64,000 nt of DNA from Lachnospiraceae bacterium. GTDB lineage: Bacteria > Bacillota > Clostridia > Lachnospirales > Lachnospiraceae. The number at the start of each line of letters is the position of its first letter. Within the stretch, counting starts at the first letter, position 1. The notes under the pieces were generated by a model. That model searched no databases, had not been told where the DNA came from, and saw only the letters and a program-made list of their open reading frames with translations. Made by a program: the position numbers and the translations under genes. The DNA lies in the NCBI GenBank assembly GCA_022790855.1, contig JAAVYA010000043.1:20874-84873 (forward strand). The letters run 5' to 3'. This document shows, piece by piece, positions 25,254 through 36,295 of this stretch.

Positions 25254-26417
25254 GTGAAGAAACAGAAACAAGTAGAACTCTATCTGCACATTCCGTTTTG
25301 CCAGCAAAAATGCAGGTACTGCGACTTTTTGTCCGCCCCGGCTCAGGAAGAAATAAAAGACAACTATATAAAGGCTTTGCATGAGGAAATCAAACAAAAG
25401 AGCAAAGCATATGAAACATACAGCGTACCGTCCATATTTATTGGGGGCGGTACGCCGTCTGTATTTGACGGAACAACCATAACAAAGCTGATGGAGACGC
25501 TGCATACATTTTTTTCCATCGAAAAAAACGCGGAAATTACAATAGAATGCAATCCCGGTACATTAAATCGAGAAAAAGCAGCACACTATAGACAAGCGGG
25601 AATCAACCGCATTAGCATGGGACTGCAGTCCGCCAGGGATGAAGAATTAAAGCTGTTGGGCCGTATCCATACCTTTGAAGCCTTTTTAAAAAACTATGAC
25701 GCTCTGCGCAGCACGGGCTTTGACAATATCAACATTGACTTGATGTTTGGCCTGCCCATGCAAAAACTTTCCCATTGGGAATACACCCTGGAAAAAACCG
25801 CTGCCCTTGCGCCTGCGCATATCTCCGCTTATAGCTTAATCATAGAAGAAGGAACCCCATTCTTCCAACAATATGGAGAAGACTGCCGCAGAAGAGAAGA
25901 AGGGGAACAGCCTATTTATCTCCCGGATGAAGACACAGAGCGGAATATGTACGACTACACAGGACAATTCCTGAAATCCCAGGGCTACCTGCACTACGAG
26001 ATTTCCAACTATGCCAAACCAGACAAAGCCTGCCGCCACAACATCGGCTACTGGAAACGCCAAAATTACCTCGGTCTTGGCCTGGGCAGCGCCTCCCTCA
26101 TAGAAAACACCCGCTTTTCCAATCCCAGAGATTTAAAAACCTACCTAAACGGCTGCTATGAACCCAGAGAGCAGCAGGCCCTCACCTCCCAAGCCCAAAT
26201 GGAAGAATTCATGTTCCTTGGCCTGCGCCTGCTGGAAGGCATATCCGCCAAAGAATTTCAGGAAACGTTCCAAGTCCCCTTAGAATATGTCTATGGCAAC
26301 ACCATAAAAAAATTATGCAGCCAAGGACTGCTGAAAAAAGCAAAAGACCGCCTGGCTCTAACTTCCAGGGGGATTTCGGTTAGTAATTATGTAATGGCAG
26401 AGTTTTTGCTTTCTTAA
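25254..26417 (+). CDS. hemW: Radical SAM heme chaperone HemW
   Basis: The radical SAM motif HIPFCQQKCRYCDF gives Cys16, Cys20 and Cys23, followed by GGGTPS and ECNPGT. The 387-residue protein has the HemW C-terminal domain rather than the extra features of HemN, so heme chaperone is preferred to coproporphyrinogen dehydrogenase. The start is GTG, 4 nt after lepA. The lepA-hemW-hrcA order is standard in Firmicutes. Confidence 0.92.
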   Translation: MKKQKQVELYLHIPFCQQKCRYCDFLSAPAQEEIKDNYIKALHEEIKQKSKAYETYSVPSIFIGGGTPSVFDGTTITKLMETLHTFFSIEKNAEITIECNPGTLNREKAAHYRQAGINRISMGLQSARDEELKLLGRIHTFEAFLKNYDALRSTGFDNINIDLMFGLPMQKLSHWEYTLEKTAALAPAHISAYSLIIEEGTPFFQQYGEDCRRREEGEQPIYLPDEDTERNMYDYTGQFLKSQGYLHYEISNYAKPDKACRHNIGYWKRQNYLGLGLGSASLIENTRFSNPRDLKTYLNGCYEPREQQALTSQAQMEEFMFLGLRLLEGISAKEFQETFQVPLEYVYGNTIKKLCSQGLLKKAKDRLALTSRGISVSNYVMAEFLLS

Positions 26418-26606
26418 AATTATAGTAAGCTGTATACTGCGGGCGGGCTCGTTTGTTTTAAGTAACAATAGAGGAATTCAGATCATCCTATTATCCCCAG
26501 TGATAGAGAAACTAAGGCTGCAACCCCTTCCTTTTTTTCGGCATTACGATATCCAGGACTTGTCGTCCGGATCACGTCATCCCAAAAAAAATTTTTATTT
26601 TCCCTA
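26418..26606. other. Non-coding stretch between hemW and the hrcA promoter
   Basis: No gene is visible. It holds a small dyad around 26550-26575 (CAGGAC and GTCCGG flanking TTGTCGTC) followed by CCC and a long A-run. A similar GTCGTC block lies upstream of tgt and ilvD. Confidence 0.5.
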
Positions 26607-26635
26607 TTGACAAAGATTTTCTATAGTGCTATCTT
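26607..26635 (+). promoter_or_regulatory. Promoter of the hrcA-grpE-dnaK-dnaJ operon
   Basis: TTGACA (26607-26612) and TATCTT (26630-26635) are separated by 17 nt, immediately upstream of the CIRCE operator. Confidence 0.75.
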
Positions 26636-26648
26636 AAGTACATAGATG

Positions 26649-26675
26649 TTAGCACTCTAAAACGTCGAGTGCTAA
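26649..26675 (+). promoter_or_regulatory. CIRCE operator (HrcA binding site)
   Basis: TTAGCACTC (26649-26657), a 9-nt spacer and GAGTGCTAA (26667-26675) match the CIRCE consensus perfectly. HrcA, encoded by the next gene, binds it to repress the operon until heat stress occupies GroEL. It overlaps the expected transcription start. Confidence 0.97.
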
Positions 26676-26726
26676 CAAGAAGCAGCACAAGGACGAATGC
26701 AAGGAATGTTTCCAGGGAGTGAGTGA

Positions 26727-27773
26727 ATGCACGAATTAGATGAGAGAAAGACAAAAATCTTAAATGCAATCATCCGGAATTATCTGGAGACCGGGGAACC
26801 GGTAGGTTCCAGAACCATTTCCAAATATTCGGATCTGAACTTGAGTTCCGCTACCATCCGCAATGAAATGTCGGACTTGGAGGAGCTGGGTTATATCCTT
26901 CAGCCCCATACTTCCGCAGGGCGGATTCCTTCCGACCTGGGATATCGGTTTTATGTAGATAATCTCATGGCCCAGAAGGACAAAGAGGTTACGGAGATCA
27001 AAGAGTTTATGATCGAGCGTACCGAGAAGATGGAACAGGTGTTAAAACAGGTGGTGAAGCTGCTTGCAAACAATACCAATTATGCCACTATGATTACCGC
27101 TCCTTCGTATCACAGGAATAAGGTGAAGTTCATCCAGTTATCTCAAATTGATGAGACGCAGATTTTGGCGGTGGTGGTGACAGAAGGGAATATGGTAAAG
27201 AATAAGATGATTTCCGTAAAGGAGAGGCTGGACAACGAGACCATGCTGAAGTTGAACATTCTGCTAAATTCCAGCTTGAACGGCCTTTCCCTGGAAGAGA
27301 TCAATCTGGGGACCATTGCCAGGCTAAAGGAGCAGGCAGGCATCCACAGTGACATTATCAGCGATGTGCTGGATGCGGTGGCAGCGGCGGTGCAGGAAGA
27401 TGAAGGCTTACAGATCTATACCAGCGGAGCCACGAATATTTTCAAGTATCCGGAGCTGAGCGATTCTCAGAAAGCCAGCGAACTGATTTCGGCTTTCGAA
27501 GAAAAGCAGCAGCTTGCAGGGTTGGTGAACCGTCAGCTTGCCAGCCAGGAAGAGACGGGCATCCAGGTGTATATCGGGGATGAGTCCCCGGTGGAGACCA
27601 TGAAAGACTGCAGCGTGGTGACAGCCGTGTATGAGCTAGGAGACGGTATGCAAGGGGCGATCGGTATTATTGGGCCTAAGCGCATGGATTATGAGAATGT
27701 GGTGGATAATTTGAAAAACCTAAAGGTTCAGTTAGACAATATATTTAAAAAGCCGGAGGGCAAAGAGGGATAG
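26727..27773 (+). CDS. hrcA: Heat-inducible transcription repressor HrcA
   Basis: The 348-residue protein has the N-terminal winged helix (NAIIRNYLETGEPVGSRTIS, then LSSATIRNEMSDLEELGY) and the HrcA C-terminal domain with IGIIGPKRMDY. It represses its own operon through the CIRCE site 50 nt upstream. It is the first gene of the heat-shock operon, and grpE follows within 6 nt. Confidence 0.96.
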   Translation: MHELDERKTKILNAIIRNYLETGEPVGSRTISKYSDLNLSSATIRNEMSDLEELGYILQPHTSAGRIPSDLGYRFYVDNLMAQKDKEVTEIKEFMIERTEKMEQVLKQVVKLLANNTNYATMITAPSYHRNKVKFIQLSQIDETQILAVVVTEGNMVKNKMISVKERLDNETMLKLNILLNSSLNGLSLEEINLGTIARLKEQAGIHSDIISDVLDAVAAAVQEDEGLQIYTSGATNIFKYPELSDSQKASELISAFEEKQQLAGLVNRQLASQEETGIQVYIGDESPVETMKDCSVVTAVYELGDGMQGAIGIIGPKRMDYENVVDNLKNLKVQLDNIFKKPEGKEG

Positions 27774-27778
27774 GAAAG

Positions 27779-30371
<2,593 letters not shown>

Positions 30372-30382
30372 GTTAGAGTTAA

Positions 30383-30411
30383 AAGGGTTGGCAGCAGGAC
30401 TGCCAGCCCTT
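30383..30411 (+). terminator. Hairpin between dnaK and dnaJ
   Basis: A 12-bp stem AAGGGTTGGCAG/CTGCCAGCCCTT with a 5-nt loop follows dnaK. No T-run follows, so it more likely sets the dnaK:dnaJ ratio by attenuation or mRNA protection. Confidence 0.55.
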
Positions 30412-30487
30412 ACAATCGGTAGAAAACAACAGGGGAATAACCGGAGTTGTCTTGTTTTCCGGGATCGTTTCTAAGAGGGAATAAGTT

Positions 30488-31669
30488 ATGGCAGAGCAGA
30501 AAAGAGATTATTATGAGGTCTTAGGCATTGAGAGAAATGCCAGTGACGCAGAGATTAAAAAAGCATACCGCTCTTTGGCGAAAAAATATCATCCGGACAT
30601 GAATCCGGGGGATGCAGAGGCGGAGAAAAAGTTCAAAGAAGCATCAGAGGCATATGCCATCCTAAGCGATGAGGAAAAACGCCGCCAGTATGACCAGTTT
30701 GGCCATGCGGCCTTTGAGGGGGGCGCCGGAGGTCCCGGAGGATTTGATTTTTCCAGCATGGATATGGGGGATATTTTCGGAGATCTGTTCGGAGATTTCT
30801 TTGGCGGCGGCAGAAGACGTTCCGCCAGTAACGGCCCTATGAAAGGAGCCAATCTGCGGGCAGCCGTCCGTGTGACGTTTGAAGAAGCGGCCTTCGGATG
30901 CGAGAAAGAGATTGAGATTACCTTAAAAGACGACTGCCAGACCTGCCACACGACAGGGGCGAAGCCCGGGACGTCTCCGGAGACTTGTAGCAAGTGCGGA
31001 GGAAAAGGAAAAGTCGTCTATACCCAGCAGTCATTCTTAGGCATGGTTCAGAATGTGCAGACCTGTCCGGACTGCCACGGAACCGGCAAAATCATCAAAG
31101 AAAAATGTCCGGACTGCCGGGGAACCGGTTATATTGCCAGCAGGAAGAAGATCAAAGTCAGCATTCCCGCAGGAATTGACGATGGACAAAGCGTCCGTAT
31201 CCGGGACAAGGGAGAACCGGGAACCAACGGCGGGCCAAGAGGCGATTTGCTGGTGGAGATCCGGGTAACCAGACATCCCATTTTCCAGAGACAGGATATG
31301 AATGTCTATTCCACCGCGCCCATTTCCTTTGCCCAGGCGGCTTTGGGCGGAGAGGTAAAGATCAGTACCATAGACGGGGAAGTATTGTATGAAGTGAAGC
31401 CGGGAACCCAGACCGATACCAGAATCCGGCTGAAAGGCAAAGGAATCCCGTCTTTGCGAAACAAGTCCATCCGGGGAGATCATTATGTAACCCTGGTAAT
31501 TCAGGTGCCTACTTCTCTGAATGCAGAAGCGAAGGAAGCATTGCGTAAATTTGATGAAGTCAGCGGCCAAACCTTAAAAGAACAGAAAAATACATCCCAT
31601 ACGAATGAAAAACATGGGAAGAAAAAAGGTTTTATGGGCAAAATTAAAGAGACATTGGAAGATATGTAG
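30488..31669 (+). CDS. dnaJ: Chaperone DnaJ
   Basis: The J domain ([20 protein letters not shown], with HPD at about 36) is followed by a Gly/Phe-rich region with GGAGGPGG and FGDFFGGG. The zinc domain has four CxxCxGxG-like repeats ([32 protein letters not shown]). The C-terminal substrate domain is complete, and length is 393. The first zinc repeat has Thr in place of the first Gly. It stimulates DnaK ATPase. It closes the heat-shock operon. Confidence 0.97.
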   Translation: MAEQKRDYYEVLGIERNASDAEIKKAYRSLAKKYHPDMNPGDAEAEKKFKEASEAYAILSDEEKRRQYDQFGHAAFEGGAGGPGGFDFSSMDMGDIFGDLFGDFFGGGRRRSASNGPMKGANLRAAVRVTFEEAAFGCEKEIEITLKDDCQTCHTTGAKPGTSPETCSKCGGKGKVVYTQQSFLGMVQNVQTCPDCHGTGKIIKEKCPDCRGTGYIASRKKIKVSIPAGIDDGQSVRIRDKGEPGTNGGPRGDLLVEIRVTRHPIFQRQDMNVYSTAPISFAQAALGGEVKISTIDGEVLYEVKPGTQTDTRIRLKGKGIPSLRNKSIRGDHYVTLVIQVPTSLNAEAKEALRKFDEVSGQTLKEQKNTSHTNEKHGKKKGFMGKIKETLEDM

Positions 31670-31718
31670 TGCCATGTAGCGTCGCAGGTAATGTTTCATG
31701 CCCATAGCCATGGAGTAT

Positions 31719-31754
31719 ACCCAAAGGGTGTGGCATACAGTGTGCCCTTTGGGT
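31719..31754 (+). terminator. Hairpin after dnaJ
   Basis: Perfect 10-bp arms ACCCAAAGGG/CCCTTTGGGT enclose a 16-nt loop. The T-run is absent, so the terminator role is probable only by position. TATACCCAAAGGG also occurs at the start of the tgt leader. Confidence 0.5.
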
Positions 31755-31800
31755 GGGCAATTAAGGTATAGAATAGAGATATCTGGAGAAAATAGTGTAT

Positions 31801-31848
31801 GGAGCACATGATATCCGGCAATTCATTTGCAGAATATCATGTGTTCTC
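31801..31848 (+). repeat. Inverted repeat upstream of the coat-protein pair
   Basis: GAGCACATGATATCC (31802-31816) and GAATATCATGTGTTCTC (31832-31848) can pair over about 13 bp. It lies 39 nt before the first coat-type gene and could be a leader hairpin or an operator. Confidence 0.55.
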
Positions 31849-31886
31849 ACACCAGAAGGTGCAAAAATCCTGAAAGGAGATATCTC

Positions 31887-32072
31887 ATGAACCAGTTGAC
31901 CGAAAAAGAGTTAAGCGGCTTAAATGAGCTTCTGAATGAAGAAGAGCTGCTGGTAAAGAAATTCCAAATGCTGGCCCAGCACAGCCAGGACACTGAGACA
32001 AAAGCGAAATTTACAGAAATTGCAGGGAAGCATCAAGAGCATTTCAGATCCCTGTATGCACAGTTGAGATAG
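31887..32072 (+). CDS. Small helical protein, CotF/ferritin-like neighbour
   Basis: The 61-residue protein (MNQLTEKELSGLNELLNEEE) is made of two amphipathic helices and resembles the half-domains found beside CotF-type coat proteins in Clostridia. AAAGGAG precedes the ATG; an in-frame start 20 codons earlier would run through the upstream hairpin. It is followed after 11 nt by the CotF-like gene, so the two probably form an operon. A role in the spore coat is inferred only from the neighbour. Confidence 0.65.
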   Translation: MNQLTEKELSGLNELLNEEELLVKKFQMLAQHSQDTETKAKFTEIAGKHQEHFRSLYAQLR

Positions 32073-32083
32073 GAGGGAATTTC

Positions 32084-32359
32084 ATGGAACAGCAGCAGAT
32101 TTTTTCAGAAAAAGAAGTATTGGCGGATGCGCTGACGTCCGAAAAGACAGCTACAGAGCACTATAATCTTTGGGCAAATGAGTGTGTGCATTCCAACGTA
32201 AGGGACGCCATCATGGATTGCTTGAGCAAAGAACATGCCATTCAGCAGGATGTATTTCACATGATGCATGGAAAAGGATTTTATCCTACCCCTGCAGCAG
32301 AGCTTCAGAAGGTGCAGGAAGCAAAACAGAAGTTCTCCCAGTGTGCACAGCAGTTTTAA
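32084..32359 (+). CDS. Spore coat protein, CotF family
   Basis: The 91-residue helical protein (VLADALTSEKTATEHYNLWA, then HAIQQDVFHMMHGKGFYPT) matches the CotF family, in which short ferritin-like helices carry the motif KGFYP near the end. It is probably a coat protein made in the mother cell. AGGAGG lies upstream of the ATG. A hairpin terminator follows the stop. Confidence 0.8.
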   Translation: MEQQQIFSEKEVLADALTSEKTATEHYNLWANECVHSNVRDAIMDCLSKEHAIQQDVFHMMHGKGFYPTPAAELQKVQEAKQKFSQCAQQF

Positions 32360-32362
32360 TTT

Positions 32363-32407
32363 GAACAAACAGCCGGAACAGATGGATTCTGTCCCGGCTG
32401 CTTGTTC
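32363..32407 (+). terminator. Hairpin after the CotF-like gene
   Basis: GAACAA-CAGCCGG and CCGGCTG-TTGTTC pair with additional ACAG/CTGT near the loop. No strong T-run follows. Confidence 0.6.
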
Positions 32408-32433
32408 ATGGTGAAAGGCGAGGGGCGGTTGAT

Positions 32434-33300
32434 ATGGAATGATACTCCATTGGTGAGTTTGCAAAAATGGTGGGTGTTTCAAAGAAAGCGATCATGTATT
32501 ATCAAGACGTAGGTCTGTTACAGCCATCTGAAATTAAGGCCAATGGTTATCGGTACTATATAAATCAAGATATGATTACGTTACAAAAAATCATAGTGAT
32601 GAAGCGCTTGGGAATATCTATCAAAGAGATGAAATCCAAGATGGAACACGCGGACGCGAATGACCTGGCTGAGTCCCTGCAAAAGCAGGTTGTGTTTATA
32701 GAGGAAGAGATTTTCAGCTGTTGGATGCCAGATAAAAATGTATCACGGTATATGTGGTGGAAAGCAAGCGATGACATAAACGAAGCAAAAGGCTTTGTGG
32801 AATTTGAACTTGGAAATTTGGAAAATGACAAGTGGAATAGATGGATTATCGCTTTGAAAAGTACCAACGAAATAATCGGAACTTGTTTGATTTTTTTCAA
32901 CGATGACGAGGGACATTGGGATATTTCTTACAATTTGGGAAAGAAGTTTTGGAGTAATGGATATATGACCGGCTATCTTCACAAAAAAGAGGGCTGTTTC
33001 CCAAAGATTTCCTGTTTTGGGCAGGAAAGGGCTTTGTTTGGCTATATATGTATGAAGATGGAATGAATGTTCCAAATGAATTTGAAATAATAGACTTCCA
33101 AGGCGGCCTTTATGCTATAGCAACCGACATAGACCAGAAACAGATCAGGAGTTTATGGGAGCAGAGATAGATAAGTTTCTATGAAAATGGATTTGAGCGT
33201 GACACATCGCGTTTAGAATTAGGAAACATCATTACGTCGCCACTTGTGAAAAAAATAATGGGGTATGATCAGATGGACTATTATATCCCAATAAAAGATT
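32434..33300 (+). pseudogene. Decayed MerR-type regulator fused to GNAT and GyrI-like fragments
   Basis: An ATG at 32434 is followed after one codon by an in-frame TGA (32440-32442). The frame then continues as YSIGEFAKMVGVSKKAIMYY, a MerR helix-turn-helix. After about residue 75 it changes into the middle of a GNAT acetyltransferase (WRWII-like and GHWDISYNLGKKFWSNGYM). The frame is then lost. In another frame VPNEFEIIDFQGGLYAIATD appears, and later, in a third, GNIITSPLVKKIMGYDQM; both are typical of GyrI-like effector domains. At least one stop, one fusion and two frameshifts are visible, so the locus is dead. Confidence 0.75.
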
Positions 33301-33506
33301 CCCTCTCCTTCCCAATTTCCGTCTTATCACATTGCTGCAATCATATGCTATGATATCTACTCTTATAATACCGAATGTGATCTCCATTTACAATAGCGCA
33401 AAATAAAGGCATTGCAGCCTCAGGATAAAATGTATATGAATTTTCTTCACGTAATTATCCGATTTGCGCTCGTCTTTACCTAGCCGCAAAACTGGGAATT
33501 ATTTTT
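33301..33506. other. Non-coding debris between two pseudogenes
   Basis: About 200 nt separate the GyrI relic from the flagellin remnant. I see no gene, RNA or clear terminator here. Confidence 0.5.
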
Positions 33507-34457
33507 CCACTTGCCCAGAAAGCAAATGAAGGAACAGCCGTTACCTTCAAAGAAGGAGACAGCTACACCACTGCAGACGGAGTAACGAAGACTGCTGTTG
33601 TGAAACCCCAATCTGCCAGAGATACTTATGACGCAATCAGCGCACTGGCAAAAGATGGAACACAGACGGTTACCATTGGATCAGGCACCGATGCGAAGAA
33701 ATGGACGATTGTTGCAGACAATGATGAGGAAGATGCAGAATCTTATAAGATTCATATGGATACTTTGCTTGCGAAGATTCATGACGGAGATGTGGTAGCC
33801 CTGAATGCTGCTGCAGCAAATACCGTAATCGGCGACATCGGAGCGCCTGCCGGAAATGACAGTACGGAAAAAACCATCAGTGCGGCAGAAGCATATGATA
33901 AGATGACAGAAGAACTGCAAAAAGCCAGCAGCATCGGCACAGACGAAGGCAAGGAAGCAACAGTTACCAGCGATGGAAAGGGCAATTTCACAATTATAAA
34001 AGGATCTGCCATGGTAAAAGAAAGCCTTTCCTTCAATCTGCACGTTGGCGCAGACGCCGATATGACCAACAAGATTGGCGTTACCATTGAGTCTATGAGC
34101 GCCTCCAGCCTTGGCGTTCAAGGTTTGGATGTGATTGGTAAGGATGCAGACGGCAGAAACATCAATGACGGCGGCGTTGCAGCTACTTATGCCATTGACG
34201 CCATTGCAGATGCAATCTCCAAAGTATCCGCACAGCGTTCCGCTTTGGGCGCCGTACAAAACCGTTTGGACCACACCATTGCCAACTTAGATAACGTGGT
34301 AGAAAACACCACTGCAGCAGAATCACGTATCCGGGATACCGATATGGCGACTGAAATGGTGGAATACAGCAAGAACAATATTCTGGCACAGGCCGGACAG
34401 TCTATGCTGGCACAGGCAAATCAGTCCAATCAGGGCGTACTTTCCCTGCTTCAGTAA
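33507..34457 (+). pseudogene. Flagellin remnant lacking the N-terminal D0/D1 domains
   Basis: The frame encodes part of the variable region (NEGTAVTFKEGDSYTTADG) and a complete flagellin C-terminus: RSALGAVQNRLDHTIANLDN, then RIRDTDMATEMVEYSKNNIL and a tail ending NQGVLSLLQ. The conserved N-terminal helices, needed for export and filament packing, are missing, and there is no plausible start (a GTG at 33600 lacks a ribosome site). A good terminator follows. No other flagellar gene is in the window. It is probably a truncated, non-functional copy, or possibly a donor cassette for variation. Confidence 0.8.
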
Positions 34458-34489
34458 ACAGCAAATACAACTCTATACGATTCAAATGG

Positions 34490-34516
34490 GCTGCCGCACT
34501 AAGCGGCAGCTTTTTT
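34490..34516 (+). terminator. Rho-independent terminator of the flagellin remnant
   Basis: GCTGCCGC/GCGGCAGC with a 5-nt loop is followed by six Ts. Confidence 0.85.
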
Positions 34517-34756
34517 GTCGTTTTCTGGAAGGGATCTGTATGATTTTCTTTGGCCGGATACCGTGCAGCGTGAACAGTAACAGACAGAATACAAATTTGG
34601 ATGAAGTATGAAGTAAAGATTGCTCTTTTGATAATATTCTGATAAAATCAGGATAAAGTCAAAAATCTAACTGTTGCGGCAGTCGCCAAATGTGTATGCA
34701 AGCATGTCCGCTTGTCTCGTTGCTTGCGGAAATAAATGATGAGAAAGCGTTTAAAC

Positions 34757-35017
34757 ATGATACAGATTTGGCCTGTTTCTGACCTTAGAAATAAATTCCC
34801 AGAGATTGAGAGCATCGTAAACAGTGGGGAACCGGTCTACTTGACAAAGAATGGTTATGGCGCGATGGTAGTTTTAAGCCTAGAGGAGTACGCAAGCCTG
34901 ACGGACAATATTGAAATGAAACTGGATGAAGCTGACCGGCAGGCAGCTATATCGGAAGAGAGGCTTTCCCATGAAACAGTCTTCCGTAATGTAAGGGGTG
35001 CGGTGCATGGAAAATAA
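34757..35017 (+). CDS. Phd/YefM-type antitoxin
   Basis: The N-terminus IQIWPVSDLRNKFPEIES and the phrase YLTKNGYGAMVVLSLEEY are typical of Phd/YefM antitoxins, which bind DNA and the cognate RelE/ParE toxin. The protein is about 86 residues from the ATG at 34757; an ATG at 34736 adds seven residues. Neither start has a good ribosome site. The toxin gene begins at 35007 inside the antitoxin end but is broken, so this is an orphan antitoxin. Confidence 0.75.
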   Translation: MIQIWPVSDLRNKFPEIESIVNSGEPVYLTKNGYGAMVVLSLEEYASLTDNIEMKLDEADRQAAISEERLSHETVFRNVRGAVHGK

Positions 35018-35283
35018 ACCCTATCAGCTCCGGTATTTGCCGATATTTGAGCAGGATTTAATCAGTACGGCGAAATTATATTACGAATGTTTTGAAAAAT
35101 GAGGACGCGGCGCTTCGGCGCCTGATATACGTGCAAGGGATACCGACAGGCACTTATAACAAATACAGGATCCGGAGCAGTTGGTCTTTGATGATTAGCT
35201 GCTTTTTTCATGTGTATATTACAGATGAACCGGCACAGCTGACAATAAACAGCAGTAAAAGGCTGGGTAAATTCCTTCGTTGA
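35007..35283 (+). pseudogene. Broken ParE/RelE-type toxin
   Basis: The ATG overlaps the antitoxin end by 11 nt, a normal toxin-antitoxin layout. The product starts as expected (ENKPYQLRYLPIFEQDLIST) but stops at a TGA after 31 codons. In a neighbouring frame the natural continuation YITNVLKNEDAALRRL is visible up to about 35130, so a frameshift occurred near 35070. Beyond that the sequence no longer looks like a toxin, so the 3' part has also been lost or replaced. Confidence 0.7.
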
Positions 35284-35526
35284 TTAATGCGGCAGCTTTG
35301 GTTATAATGAATAAATGGAAGAGTGGGAATGTGCTTCCCATAGATGATATTACTCCGGCGGCTAAATATCGACGTTTTTACTTGCCTAAATTTCCATCTG
35401 CTGCGTTGTCATCTGTTGACGTAGACCCGCTACGCCGCCTTCTTCCGCCTTGCAGATAGAAATTTATTCTGCGTAAAATTCGTCGATATTTAACCGCCGG
35501 AGTAATAGAAAAATAATAGAACGAGT
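35284..35526. other. Intergenic region dominated by a foldback element
   Basis: No gene is visible between the toxin relic and the Fic gene. Most of it is the inverted repeat at 35349-35507. Confidence 0.6.
35349..35507. repeat. 159-bp foldback element with 26-bp arms
   Basis: The outer arms 35349-35374 and 35482-35507 (beginning ATTACTCCGGCGG) match at 25 of 26 positions when one is reverse-complemented. Inside, AAATTTCCATCTGC (about 35398) and GCAGATAGAAATTT (about 35452) form a second, nested inverted repeat. It carries no coding frame. The form is that of a small non-autonomous mobile element or a large RNA hairpin. Confidence 0.8.
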
Positions 35527-36171
35527 TTGGGGGTTAAGAGCGTGAAAGATACCGCGATAGAAATGGCAAAGAGGCTGTTAGTGGATAGCATATGGAAAAG
35601 TGCGAATTTGGAGGGACTGGGAACTACATTCCAAAAGACAGAAGCAATTCTTGCAAATGCTCCTACGACTACGAAAACAGAAGAAGTGCTGTTTGTAATT
35701 AATATGAAACGGGCATGGCAATTTCTTTTGGATAATCTTGCGTATGACAATTGTGTGATGTTATTGCGGGAATTTGATAAAATTGTGGGAGAATTGCTAT
35801 TTCACCATGCTGGCGAAATTAGAACAATACCGGTGCAGATCGGCGGTACATCCTGGGAGCCGGAAATGCCCCATACCGGAATTATTATGGAGGCAATCAG
35901 AGAAATAGAGCAAATGCAGGATGTTGAATTAAAGGCGTTAAAGTATTTTTGCTATATCGCACGGACGCAAATGTTTATTGACGGAAATAAAAGAGTGGCG
36001 CAGCTAATGGCAAATAAAGTATTGATTCAAAATGATATTGGAATCTTCCAGATACCGATCGAAAAATTAGAAGAGTTCAAAGGAATGCTGATAGAATTTT
36101 ATGAGACCGGAAATGATGTTAAAATGATTGGTTTTATGAAAAAGTACTGTATCAAACATGTGAGAGGCTAG
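35527..36171 (+). CDS. Fic-domain protein with altered active site
   Basis: The 214-residue protein ends its Fic core with RTQMFIDGNKRVAQLMANK (about 146-164). Canonical Fic is HPFxDGN; here the catalytic His position is Gln148, while Phe150, Asp152, Gly153 and Asn154 are kept. Near the N-terminus SANLEG (25-30) fits the inhibitory (S/T)xxxE(G/N) motif. Fic proteins usually transfer AMP to target proteins; without the His this activity is unlikely, though other nucleotide or phosphate chemistry cannot be ruled out. The start is uncertain: TTG at 35527 or GTG at 35542, neither with a strong ribosome site. Confidence 0.78.
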   Translation: MGVKSVKDTAIEMAKRLLVDSIWKSANLEGLGTTFQKTEAILANAPTTTKTEEVLFVINMKRAWQFLLDNLAYDNCVMLLREFDKIVGELLFHHAGEIRTIPVQIGGTSWEPEMPHTGIIMEAIREIEQMQDVELKALKYFCYIARTQMFIDGNKRVAQLMANKVLIQNDIGIFQIPIEKLEEFKGMLIEFYETGNDVKMIGFMKKYCIKHVRG

Positions 36172-36197
36172 AGCGCGGATTCCGCAATAAAAATCCA

Positions 36198-36226
36198 TTG
36201 CGGCCACAATACTTTTGTGCTATGAT
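36198..36226 (+). promoter_or_regulatory. Promoter before prmA, sigma-A type
   Basis: TTGCGG (36198-36203) and TATGAT (36221-36226) are separated by 17 nt. It restarts transcription after the accessory insertion. Confidence 0.65.
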
Positions 36227-36295
36227 GTAGACTTGGTACTACAGCAAAAGCTCCCAAAACAAAGAAACCTTTAGACAAGGAAATGGAGAAGATAC

